A DNA stretch of 53,795 nucleotides. Origin: Candidatus Cloacimonadota bacterium (GTDB taxonomy: Bacteria; Cloacimonadota; Cloacimonadia; Cloacimonadales; WRIO01). The stretch covers positions 1 through 53,795 of the forward strand of contig WRLO01000014.1 of assembly GCA_009777575.1 (NCBI GenBank), in the 5' to 3' direction. How positions within the stretch are numbered: position 1 is the first letter of the stretch; the number at the start of each line of letters is the position of its first letter. Below the pieces are notes generated by a model. The model did not search any database and was not told where the DNA came from. It saw only the letters and a program-made list of their open reading frames with translations. Positions 29,396 through 37,807 of the stretch are shown piece by piece. The translations under genes were made by a program, and so were the position numbers.

Positions 29396-29442
29396 AGTTT
29401 CTCCTTTATAAATAGATCATGGATAATGTTTTTTTCCATTTT

Positions 29443-30201
29443 CTATTCTTCATTCTCCATTACCACTCTCTCTTCAATATAGTCGAGATAAATCCTATTC
29501 AAGTCCTCACTTTCCAGCTCTGTGCGTGTCTTGGTCATCACCAATTTACCACCTTGCATGATACCTACTACATCAGCCATTTCTTTTGCTCTGAAGATGT
29601 CATGAGTGGACATCAGGATAGTTTTACCGTCATTTCTGAGTTTGTAAAGTAATGCCTGAAAATCGTGTGAGGCTTTTGGATCAAGCCCACTAAAAGGTTC
29701 ATCAAGCAACAACATAGGTGCATCTTTGACAAGAGCGATAGCAATACCAATTTTTTGTCTCATTCCTTTGGAATATTTCGAGATATTCTCATGGATAAAC
29801 TCGTCTTGTAAACCAACATCGCGTAGAACTTTGATGAGATTGAATTTCATAGCTGGATTGGTAGCTTTATTTCCTTTTGTGGCAGGAATTTTGCTAATAT
29901 CAGCAAAGAATTTTAAATTTTGATAACCTGTAAAGTTATCATAAAGCATTACATTTTCTGACAAATAGGCTATTTTACATCTTAGTAAAAGTGGGTTTTC
30001 GCTAAGAGAAATCTCATCAACCCAAACATCACCACCGGTAGGGGGTATAAATCCACAGATGATGTTGATTGCAGTGGATTTCCCTGCACCATTTGCACCT
30101 AGTAAAGTGAAAATTTTACCTCGTCTTATTTCAAGACAAAGGTTGTCGAGAGCAAGGTTGCCATCTTCGTAACGCTTGCTAAGATCAGTAATTTTTAACA
30201 T
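29443..30201 (-). CDS. ABC transporter ATPase, second copy
   Basis: 252-residue nucleotide-binding subunit powering the ABC-2 permeases. Walker A is GANGAGKST, the signature is YSKGMRQKIG, Walker B is MLLLDEPFSGLDP, and the H-loop is MSTHD. It is closely similar to the ATPase at 36805 but lacks a charged insertion near residues 110-130 found there. It heads the second set ATPase-B3-A3 and is separated from permease A2 by a CACAGAG hairpin region. AAAGGAG precedes the start. CcmA/NatA-like export class. Confidence 0.93.
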   Translation of the reverse strand: MLKITDLSKRYEDGNLALDNLCLEIRRGKIFTLLGANGAGKSTAINIICGFIPPTGGDVWVDEISLSENPLLLRCKIAYLSENVMLYDNFTGYQNLKFFADISKIPATKGNKATNPAMKFNLIKVLRDVGLQDEFIHENISKYSKGMRQKIGIAIALVKDAPMLLLDEPFSGLDPKASHDFQALLYKLRNDGKTILMSTHDIFRAKEMADVVGIMQGGKLVMTKTRTELESEDLNRIYLDYIEERVVMENEE

Positions 30202-30227
30202 ATTTTGCTCCTTTATATTTTTTTATT

Positions 30228-30360
30228 TTTTACAGAGAGATTTTGAGAGTTTTTTCTTTTAACACAGAGATTTTGGGAGTTCACAGAGTGCACAGAGAAC
30301 TTTCTGTGTGCTCTGTGACTTCTCTGTCTTCTCTGTGTTAAAAATCCTCTGTTTTCTCAC
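30228..30360. repeat. CACAGAG hairpin element between permease A2 and the second ATPase
   Basis: Left half AACACAGAG...CACAGAGTGCACAGAG, right half CTCTGTGACTTCTCTGTC then TTCTCTGTGTTAAAA. The halves are largely reverse complements, so a long imperfect hairpin is possible. Confidence 0.75.
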
Positions 30361-30366
30361 ATTCTC

Positions 30367-31779
30367 TCACCTAATATCCAATCGTTCAAATTTCCCCACC
30401 GCCCCCACCATCAATACCAGATTCAACACCAAGATAGGTATCAGCTTCATCAATATTTCCATAATTTTGCTGGGGACATCATCCGTCTCTATCTCCGTTA
30501 CAAAGAGCAGATGCGGATGCTCAAACAATTCCTCTGAAAAAGGTGTTTCTCCCCTGCGATTAAAAACCAATCTCTGCACATAAGCATAAGAATAAAGCAG
30601 ATTATGAGAGGTTTCATCTCTGCTGTCCTGCTCTATCATGAGGTTTTTGATTTGGTTGATAGCTTGTTTTGTCGTTTCTTGTTGGAAGTTTAGTAGATAA
30701 AATCCTTTATCAAAAACAATTTCTGAAATATTAACAAACTGCATAAAAGGTGAAATGCCAGCTATCCCTCTTATCATCCTTGTTTGACGCATATTTTCCT
30801 CAATTTCTCTCTGAAGAGCTTGATTTTTTTTCTCATCGGCTACATTGATGTTTGAGGCGAGCAAGGCAAAAAAGTCTTCAAAAGACAATGACATTATATC
30901 ATTTTCCTCTTCAGCTTGTCTCATCATTTCATCATACCTTGCTTGCTCTCTGATTTCTCTATACTCAATGACCGTCTTTATTGAGGAAACTTGTTTTGCA
31001 ATGATAATAGCTGCTTGCGGAACAATAACCACAAAAAACGCCCAGATAAACATTACCATCACTATTGTATTCCTGTGATTTTTTGACATAGAAATAAATA
31101 TACCCAGCCAGACAAAAAACGAAGCAAATGGTATAGAAATCAAGATTATTAAAAGGAATTTCAGCATAAATGTCATAGACCAAGTCCCAGTCAAAGCAAA
31201 AAACAAAATCATAGATGTCATTGAGGCTGGAATAATGACTATCAAGTAGAGTATCAAATAGCTAATATACTTGTGCCAGATGATAGATTGCCTTTTGACA
31301 CCATTGATAGTCAAGAGACGCAATGTCCCTGCTCTCTTTTCTTGTGAGATTGCCTCAAAACTCATAATGAGCATCATCAAACCCATAATCATACCGAGAA
31401 TAAATAACCAATTTAGACGAAACATCCTCCGCAAACCGATATTGTTATTACTAAACTCAGGTTCATAAAACATTATGCCCGTATTGATAATGTCTGGATA
31501 GTTATCATACTCTGAAAATAATACCGCAGGTGAGGGTGGACTTGCGACCATAAGCATCCTGTTTTGTAATAACTGTATCAATTGTATATGCTGTCCATCT
31601 GCGACTAAATCATTAAAGCGATTTCTCTCATTTTGAAAGGACTTTTGCTTGCTGATAAATGAGACGGAACTACTGATAGCCGATAGGATAAAAAGTACGA
31701 CCAGTATCAGAAAAAATATCTGAAATTTTAGGTCTTTGAACATCAATCTGATGTCTTTCACTAAAATAATTTGGTTCAT
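30367..31779 (-). CDS. ABC-2 type permease A, second copy
   Basis: 470 residues, homologous over its whole length to the proteins at 26331 and 33728. N-terminal helix at about 18-40, SPAVLFSEYDNYPD in the first outer segment, membrane block with FEAISQEKRAGTLRL, outer loop with QDSRDETSHNLLY, last helix ending ERLDIR. Between outer-loop positions 270 and 340 it has an acidic Glu/Met-rich stretch unlike the other copies. It pairs with permease B at 32019. This pair has no ATPase gene of its own between it and the preceding pair, so it must share one. Start preceded by AAGGAG. Confidence 0.85.
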   Translation of the reverse strand: MNQIILVKDIRLMFKDLKFQIFFLILVVLFILSAISSSVSFISKQKSFQNERNRFNDLVADGQHIQLIQLLQNRMLMVASPPSPAVLFSEYDNYPDIINTGIMFYEPEFSNNNIGLRRMFRLNWLFILGMIMGLMMLIMSFEAISQEKRAGTLRLLTINGVKRQSIIWHKYISYLILYLIVIIPASMTSMILFFALTGTWSMTFMLKFLLIILISIPFASFFVWLGIFISMSKNHRNTIVMVMFIWAFFVVIVPQAAIIIAKQVSSIKTVIEYREIREQARYDEMMRQAEEENDIMSLSFEDFFALLASNINVADEKKNQALQREIEENMRQTRMIRGIAGISPFMQFVNISEIVFDKGFYLLNFQQETTKQAINQIKNLMIEQDSRDETSHNLLYSYAYVQRLVFNRRGETPFSEELFEHPHLLFVTEIETDDVPSKIMEILMKLIPILVLNLVLMVGAVGKFERLDIR

Positions 31780-31797
31780 AAATAACTCCTTTTTTTC

Positions 31798-32012
31798 TTT
31801 CTTTTAACATAGAGTTTTTTGAGAGTTTTTTTCTTTTAACACAGAGTTTTTGTGAGTTCACAGAATGCACAGAGAATGAAATATTAATTAATTAAAATAC
31901 ATACTCTGTGAACTCTGTGTCCTCTCTTTAATCCTCTGTGTTAAAAAATCTCTGTGTTCTCTGTGACTTCTCTGTCTTCTCTGTGTTAAAAATCCTCTGT
32001 TTTCTCATTTTC
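31798..32012. repeat. CACAGAG hairpin element between permeases B2 and A2 (double)
   Basis: Longest of the series. It has two left-type blocks (AACATAGAG, AACACAGAG), a short AT spacer with ATTAATTAATT, and right-type blocks CTCTGTGAACTCTGTG and CTTCTCTGTGTTAAAA repeated twice. Probably a tandem or rearranged version of the element. Confidence 0.7.
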
Positions 32013-32018
32013 TCTCTC

Positions 32019-33572
32019 CTACCGCACATCGTATCCCAAAAACCGCCACCAGATCACCACCCACAACCCCACAATACTCCCTACAAACAGCACCATGCTC
32101 TCAAAAATACGCGGTATCATCATCGCCAGCGTAAAATGCGGCTGCTCATATTTCCTAAATACAGGCACTTCCATTTCATACATTTCGGCATTTTCTTCGA
32201 TATCATTCACATATTCCCATACAAGTTCTCTATCTCCATCAAATCTTGCCAGCATTTCCTCTCTTGAGCCAAGATTGTATTCCTCCTTAAAATGAGCATA
32301 AAATCGATAATCAAAGAGCCAACCTTCAGTAGCACCGAGATTCACAAGGTCGTCTCTCAATTCTCTCGCCGTATGTAAAAAGACAAGGTGGTCAACTCTC
32401 GAATTTCCCGCTATTTTCATACTGAGATTGTGAAAGATTACAATAGGATTAAAGAAAAACACCCTATTCATCATATTTTCTGTATTAATACGCACCCTAT
32501 AAACATCATCATAAGCCTGTTCACTTGCCCTTATCAAAGGGTAGTAATTTTCATAAAGATGACTCTGAAAACGAGAACTTTGCTCGTAAGTTTCATCATA
32601 CCCCCAAAGACTCATTTCATGAATACCATCATTTTCTATACCAGCAGAAGAAGTCCAAATACCCATTGGAACTAAACGCAGATTGGCATCATCGGGGAGG
32701 TCATGCTCTATAGCTCTTTTGGCTTGTGTAGTATAGGTATGATAGTTTTGAGTCGCTTGATGTATCCTTTCGTTTGACAAGCTCGGTGAAATGATATAAT
32801 CCCAGCTAATAGGTATGATAATACAAAGCACCATCCATGTCAAAATAGCATAAACAAGAGATTGATTGGGACTTTTGGAACAGGTCGAAAGGAAAATACC
32901 CAGCAAACTAAAAAAGAGGATAAAAAATATAGTCAAAAACCAATAAAAGAAAGCACTGATAAAGAAATTTATCGTGAGCAGATTGGCATAAATGACCATG
33001 AGACTAATGATACTTAGAAAATAAGGCATTGTAAAGACAAAAGCGACAAAGATAAAAACACCGAGCATCTTTTTGAGGATAAAGCTCTGCCTTTTGAGCG
33101 GATAAGTCATCAAGAGTCGCAATGTCCCTACCTGCTTTTCACCATTGACACTATCGTAAGATATCAAGAGTATAAACAACGACAAAAAGAATGTGATAAG
33201 AAAAGTAATATCCAGCTCTGTATCTGGAAAAAACAGCATATTTCTTTCTGCATTGATTGATGTTGTCTCAATGATAGCCTCGTAAAACTTGATATTTATT
33301 ACCCTCTGTATCCGATAGCCCTCATTATAAATAGAAAAGAGGATAGGCTCTTGAATAGCCCTCGGTGTGATATGGCTATAGTTTTCAATGTTTGCCATCG
33401 CTTCATCATTGACTTTGACATCCTCGATATATTGATTGACCTGCTTTTGATAGTCAAGCACCCTCACGACAAAGACAGTCGTAAAAAGCAAGAGAAACAT
33501 AATCACGGTCAGATAGACGCGACGGCTCTTTAATAAATTGAGTATTTCGTGGTTTAACAATTTTGTAAACAT
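32019..33572 (-). CDS. ABC-2 type permease B, second copy
   Basis: 517 residues. N-terminal LLNHEILNLLKSRRVYLTV, helix at about 18-36, outer segment with HITPRAIQEPI, membrane block with LISYDSVNGEKQVGTLRLLM, outer loop of about 200 residues, and a last helix ending FLGYDVR. Same family as 27800 and 35271, with conserved membrane parts and a divergent outer loop. It follows permease A1 after a CACAGAG element, and permease A2 comes next. AAGGA precedes the start. Membrane partner inferred from gene order. Confidence 0.85.
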   Translation of the reverse strand: MFTKLLNHEILNLLKSRRVYLTVIMFLLLFTTVFVVRVLDYQKQVNQYIEDVKVNDEAMANIENYSHITPRAIQEPILFSIYNEGYRIQRVINIKFYEAIIETTSINAERNMLFFPDTELDITFLITFFLSLFILLISYDSVNGEKQVGTLRLLMTYPLKRQSFILKKMLGVFIFVAFVFTMPYFLSIISLMVIYANLLTINFFISAFFYWFLTIFFILFFSLLGIFLSTCSKSPNQSLVYAILTWMVLCIIIPISWDYIISPSLSNERIHQATQNYHTYTTQAKRAIEHDLPDDANLRLVPMGIWTSSAGIENDGIHEMSLWGYDETYEQSSRFQSHLYENYYPLIRASEQAYDDVYRVRINTENMMNRVFFFNPIVIFHNLSMKIAGNSRVDHLVFLHTARELRDDLVNLGATEGWLFDYRFYAHFKEEYNLGSREEMLARFDGDRELVWEYVNDIEENAEMYEMEVPVFRKYEQPHFTLAMMIPRIFESMVLFVGSIVGLWVVIWWRFLGYDVR

Positions 33573-33589
33573 TATTTAGTCCTTTTTTC

Positions 33590-33728
33590 TTTTAACACAG
33601 AGATTTTGAGAGAAGACACAGAGCACACAGAGAATGAATGATAATTTATTTATAAAATACATACTCTGTGAACTCTGTGTCCTCTGTGACTTCTCTGTCT
33701 TCTCTGTGTTAAAAATCCTCTGTTTTCT
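33590..33728. repeat. CACAGAG hairpin element between permeases A1 and B2
   Basis: Left half AACACAGAG...GACACAGAGCACACAGAG, AT-rich centre with AAATACATA, right half CTCTGTGAACTCTGTG...CTTCTCTGTGTTAAAA. Same architecture as the neighbours at 30228 and 37636. Confidence 0.75.
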
Positions 33729-35149
33729 CACCTGATATCCAGCCGCTCAAATTTAACCACCGCTCCCGCCATCAACACCAGATTCAATATCAATATCGGC
33801 AGCAGTCTCATCATTATCTTCACCATTTTTCCCCACGCATCATCCGTCTCTATCTCCGTTACAAAGAGAAGATTCGGTTGTTCAAACAATTCATGAGAAA
33901 AAGCAACCTTATCACTCCCATAAAAAAATGATAACACATTCGAATCCATCTCTGCCCAGCCATAAAACAGATGCATTGAGTTTTCATCACGGCTGTCCTG
34001 CTCTATCATCAGGTTTGTGATCTGGTTTACAGAGCGTTTAGTCGTGTCTTGCATATAGTTAAGCATATATAAACCTTTGTCAAAAACAATCTCAGAAATC
34101 ATCTCAAACTGAGCAAATGGTGAAATGCTGGCTATCTTTTGTATCATCATCGTCTGACGCATGTAATCCTCCACCTCTTTTTGCACCACTACATCTCGTT
34201 TTTCTTCACTTGTATGATAAGCAGCAGCTCTGATTTCCAGATTTTCTGGGGTATTTGAGCCAGCACGATCATCTTCTCTTTCATTCCAGGCTTGAAACTC
34301 ATCCCAAAATGCACTACTTCTCGCTTGTCTATATTCTGTCGTTGTTTTTATCGGGGAAAGCTGTTTACCAAAGATACTCGCAGACTGCGGAACTATTATG
34401 ACAAAAAACAACCAGATAAAGACTATCATCACGATTGCGTTGCGGTAGTTTTTTCCCATTGAGATAAAAATTCCCAGCCAGACAAAGAACGACGCAAAGG
34501 GAATAGAAATCAGTAGTATCAAAAGAAATTTCCACATAAAGACCGCAGACCAAGTCCCTGTCAGAGCAAAGAAAAGTATCATCGATGCAAGGGCAGGTGG
34601 GATTATGATGATGAGATAAAGCAACATATAACTGATATACTTTATCCAGAGTATCTTTTGTCTTTTGAACCCATATACAGACATGAGTCGCAATGTCCCA
34701 GACCGCTTCTCCTGAGATATAGTCTCAAAACTCATCACCAGCATGATGAAACCTGTCAAAATACCGAGTATGAAAAACCAGTTCAGACGAAAGACACCGT
34801 TTCCTGATTGTCCGTATTTATCTAATGTCGGAGAATAAAATATCACCCGACTATTTATCTTGTCTGGAAATGAGGAGTAGCTACTAAATAAGATAGCAGG
34901 CGAGGGTTGACTTAATACATTTAGTCTCCGATGATTGATTAAATTGGCAAGTTTAGTATAGTTTTCATTGGATACAAGCTCGTTGAATCTGTTTAAATCG
35001 GCTTGGTATTCATCGTTATGACTATGATAGGTCACGGCACTACTGATAGCCGATAGTATAAATAAAGCGACCAATATCAGAAAGAATATCTGAAATTTTA
35101 GGTCTTTGAGCATCAATCTGATGTCCTTCATTAAAATAATTTGGTTCAT
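33728..35149 (-). CDS. ABC-2 type permease A, first copy
   Basis: 473 residues with the start set at ATG 35149, which matches the start of both paralogues and has AAGGAG six bases upstream; a longer frame to 35206 lies in repeat sequence. Helix at about 18-40, outer segment with SPAILFSSYSSFPD, membrane block with FETISQEKRSGTLRLMSVYG, outer loop with QDSRDENSMHLFYG, last helix ending ERLDIR. Its first 41 residues equal those of the copy at 26331. It pairs with permease B at 35271. The short outer loop near residue 290 is Glu/Asp/Asn-rich. Confidence 0.85.
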   Translation of the reverse strand: MNQIILMKDIRLMLKDLKFQIFFLILVALFILSAISSAVTYHSHNDEYQADLNRFNELVSNENYTKLANLINHRRLNVLSQPSPAILFSSYSSFPDKINSRVIFYSPTLDKYGQSGNGVFRLNWFFILGILTGFIMLVMSFETISQEKRSGTLRLMSVYGFKRQKILWIKYISYMLLYLIIIIPPALASMILFFALTGTWSAVFMWKFLLILLISIPFASFFVWLGIFISMGKNYRNAIVMIVFIWLFFVIIVPQSASIFGKQLSPIKTTTEYRQARSSAFWDEFQAWNEREDDRAGSNTPENLEIRAAAYHTSEEKRDVVVQKEVEDYMRQTMMIQKIASISPFAQFEMISEIVFDKGLYMLNYMQDTTKRSVNQITNLMIEQDSRDENSMHLFYGWAEMDSNVLSFFYGSDKVAFSHELFEQPNLLFVTEIETDDAWGKMVKIMMRLLPILILNLVLMAGAVVKFERLDIR

Positions 35150-35163
35150 AAATAACTCCTTTT

Positions 35164-35262
35164 TTTCTTTTTTAACACAGAGTTTTTGAGAGAAGACACA
35201 GAGCACACAGAGAACTTTTCTCTGTGTGCTCTGTGACTTCTCTGTCTTCTCTGTGTTAAAAA
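35164..35262. repeat. CACAGAG hairpin element between permeases B1 and A1 (compact form)
   Basis: Shortest, cleanest copy. AACACAGAG...AGAAGACACAGAGCACACAGAGAA faces TCTCTGTGTGCTCTGTG...TCTTCTCTGTGTT across a 4-base CTTT centre, so nearly the whole element folds as one hairpin. It is followed by a run of A on the plus strand. Confidence 0.8.
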
Positions 35263-35270
35263 AAACTCTC

Positions 35271-36791
35271 TCATCTCACGTCGTATTTCAAAAACTTCCG
35301 CCATGTCATCACCCATAGTACCACAATACTCACCACAAACAGCACCAGATACACAAATATCCTCTCAAATATCTCGCCAAAGCTATATATCGGCTGTTCA
35401 TACCTACGAAAGACGGGCAGTCTCATCTCATACCTATCATCTCCAATAAACTCATGGACAAATTCACCCATTCTTTCATAATCTCCCTCGACTTGCTCGT
35501 ATAAAACATCATAATCAAGGACATTGTATTTTTCAGGCACATAAGCATTAAAACGATAGTCCAAAAGCCAGCCTTCTTCGATACCCAGACTGACTAGCTC
35601 GTTTCGCAGTTCCCTTGCAGAATGTAAAAACCTCAGATAATCACCGCGTGAATTACCTGTGATTTTCATACTAAGATTGTTAAATAATACGATAGGATTG
35701 AAGAAAAACACCCAATTTTTTACATTTTCAGTGTTTATTAGATATCTGATGACATCGTCCCTTGCCTGCTCTACTTCAAAAGTCAGAGGATAGACCTCAT
35801 CATACATATACCTGAGTAGCTGATCGCGACCATCCATTGTTTCTTTGAAGGCAAAAACCCAGCTATTATAAAATCCCTCACCACTATACTGGATAAAATT
35901 TCCACTCCAGTGGGGATTAACATCAAATTCGACTCGAGTTTTCTCATATTGCTTGTCACCTTGAATTGTTCTCAAATGAAGCACTTGCTCATCGTAAAGT
36001 CTCGGATAGATGATATAGTCCCAACTGATAGGCAAGACAATTCTAAACAAAATCCAGACGAGGAGCGAATAGACCAGCGATCTATTGGGATTTGTAGAGC
36101 AGCATGAGATAAAAATACCCAATAAGCTAAAAAAAAGTATAAAAAGCATAGTGAGGAGCCAGTAAAAAAAAGCACTAAGTAAGAAATTTATAGAAAGTAT
36201 ATTGACAAACATATAGATAATGCTCACAAAACTAATGACATAAGGTATCGTAAAAGTGATAGCTACAAAGAAAAATACACCAAACATCTTTTTGAGGATA
36301 AAGGTCTGCCTTTTGAGAGGGTAAGTCATCAATATCCGCAGTGTGCCGACTCGCTTTTCACCATTGACACTATCATAAGAAATGAGCAAAATAAACAAAG
36401 ATAGAAAGAAAGTAATGAGAAAAGTGATGTCGAGCTGATTATTATCTATGAAAAAAATATTATCCTCTTCATTGAGCGACTCAGCATAAATGATAGGTTC
36501 ATAATACTGGATATTTAATACACGCGGTATCTTGAAACCATCGTTGTAAATAGAAAAAACAATAGGTTGCTGTATAGCTCTCGGATTGATAAAGCTGTAG
36601 TTTTCAGCAGAGCGCAAGCCTTCTTCATTTTGTAACACATCATCTATGTATTGATTGACCTGCTTTTGATAGTCGATGACCCTAACGACAAATATCGACA
36701 CAAAGAGCAAAAGAAACATTATCACCGTAGTATAGATGCGTTTACTCTTTAAAAGATTATTTAATTCGTGTTCCAATAATGATTTTAGCAT
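35271..36791 (-). CDS. ABC-2 type permease B, first copy
   Basis: 506 residues with the start set at ATG 36791 (MLKSLLEHELN), aligning with its paralogues and lying 13 bp after the ATPase stop; an upstream in-frame start at 36818 would overlap the ATPase. Helix at about 20-38, outer segment with SFINPRAIQQPI, membrane block with LISYDSVNGEKRVGTLRILM, outer loop of about 190 residues, last helix ending FLKYDVR. The ribosome binding site is weak, so coupling to the ATPase is likely. Confidence 0.86.
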   Translation of the reverse strand: MLKSLLEHELNNLLKSKRIYTTVIMFLLLFVSIFVVRVIDYQKQVNQYIDDVLQNEEGLRSAENYSFINPRAIQQPIVFSIYNDGFKIPRVLNIQYYEPIIYAESLNEEDNIFFIDNNQLDITFLITFFLSLFILLISYDSVNGEKRVGTLRILMTYPLKRQTFILKKMFGVFFFVAITFTIPYVISFVSIIYMFVNILSINFLLSAFFYWLLTMLFILFFSLLGIFISCCSTNPNRSLVYSLLVWILFRIVLPISWDYIIYPRLYDEQVLHLRTIQGDKQYEKTRVEFDVNPHWSGNFIQYSGEGFYNSWVFAFKETMDGRDQLLRYMYDEVYPLTFEVEQARDDVIRYLINTENVKNWVFFFNPIVLFNNLSMKITGNSRGDYLRFLHSARELRNELVSLGIEEGWLLDYRFNAYVPEKYNVLDYDVLYEQVEGDYERMGEFVHEFIGDDRYEMRLPVFRRYEQPIYSFGEIFERIFVYLVLFVVSIVVLWVMTWRKFLKYDVR

Positions 36792-36804
36792 AAGTAACTC
36801 TCTC

Positions 36805-37614
36805 TCATCTAACAACAAAATTTGATATAGATGGCATATTTAAAGGCATTGGAGCTACTCTACCCTCGATATAATCAAGATATATTTTATTCAAATCTTC
36901 GCTTTCCAATTCATCTCTGGTTTTTGTCATCACCACCTCACCTTCTTTCATGATGCAAATTATATCAGCCATTTCCTTCGCTCTGAAGATGTCGTGAGTA
37001 GACATCAGAATCGTCTTCCCTTCATTGCGGAGTTTGTATAATAGCTTTTGAAAATCATAAGCTGCTTTAGGATCCAGACCACTGAAAGGTTCATCAAGCA
37101 ACAACAGTGGAGCATCTTTGACTAGTGCGATAGCTATACCCACTTTTTGACGCATACCTTTGGAATATTTCGAAATATTAACATGGATAAAATCGTCTTG
37201 TAAACCTACATCACGAAGGATTTGGGTGAGATATTCTTTTTGGGATAAAGATTTTTCCATGTTTTCACTGATATTTCCCTTTTCTAATTTTCTTTTTTCA
37301 GAATGGGATATATCAGCAAAGAATTTTAAATTTTGATAACCAGTAAAATTGTCATAAAGCATTACATTTTCTGACAAATAGGCTATTTTACTACGCATTA
37401 GACGAGGATTGTCTTTGAGCGATATATCATCAACCCAAATATCTCCATCACTTGCAGGGATAAATCCACAGATAATATTGATAGTTGTGGATTTGCCTGC
37501 ACCATTTGCACCAAGCAGGGCGAATATCTGACCTTTGACGATGTCAATACAGACATTGTGCAAGGCAAGTATTCCATCTTCATAAGTCTTACATAATTCT
37601 ACGATTTTTAACAT
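36805..37614 (-). CDS. ABC transporter ATPase, first copy
   Basis: 269-residue ATPase. Walker A GANGAGKST, signature YSKGMRQKVG, Walker B LLLLDEPFSGLDP, H-loop MSTHD. A Lys/Glu/Ser-rich insertion of about 15-18 residues near position 120 and a short C-terminal extension (SISNFVVR) distinguish it from the ATPase at 29443. It heads the larger set ATPase-B1-A1-B2-A2 and may energise two permease pairs. AAAGGAG precedes the start. Upstream lies a CACAGAG element, then the NEW3 protein gene. Confidence 0.93.
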   Translation of the reverse strand: MLKIVELCKTYEDGILALHNVCIDIVKGQIFALLGANGAGKSTTINIICGFIPASDGDIWVDDISLKDNPRLMRSKIAYLSENVMLYDNFTGYQNLKFFADISHSEKRKLEKGNISENMEKSLSQKEYLTQILRDVGLQDDFIHVNISKYSKGMRQKVGIAIALVKDAPLLLLDEPFSGLDPKAAYDFQKLLYKLRNEGKTILMSTHDIFRAKEMADIICIMKEGEVVMTKTRDELESEDLNKIYLDYIEGRVAPMPLNMPSISNFVVR

Positions 37615-37635
37615 GATTTACTCCTTTATTTTTTC

Positions 37636-37797
37636 TTTTTAACACAGAGTTTTTGAGTTTTTTTTCTTATTTAACACAGAGATTTTTTGAGAAGACACAG
37701 AGAGCACAGAGTATGAATTATTACTATATATAAAAAATATACTCTGTGTTCCCTGTGACTTCTCTGTCTTCTCTGTGTTAAAATCCTCTGCTTTCTC
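37636..37797. repeat. CACAGAG hairpin element between the NEW3 gene and the first ATPase
   Basis: Left blocks AACACAGAG (twice) and GACACAGAGAGCACAGAG, centre ATTACTATATATAA, right block CTCTGTGTTCCCTGTGAC then TTCTCTGTGTTAAAA. Same family as the four elements at 30-35 kb. Confidence 0.75.
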
Positions 37798-37807
37798 ATT
37801 TTATCTC

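Noticed and set aside
30228..37797. CRISPR array formed by the CACAGAG blocks
   Set aside because: The blocks are separated by genes, form palindromes and have no regular spacers; no cas genes are present.
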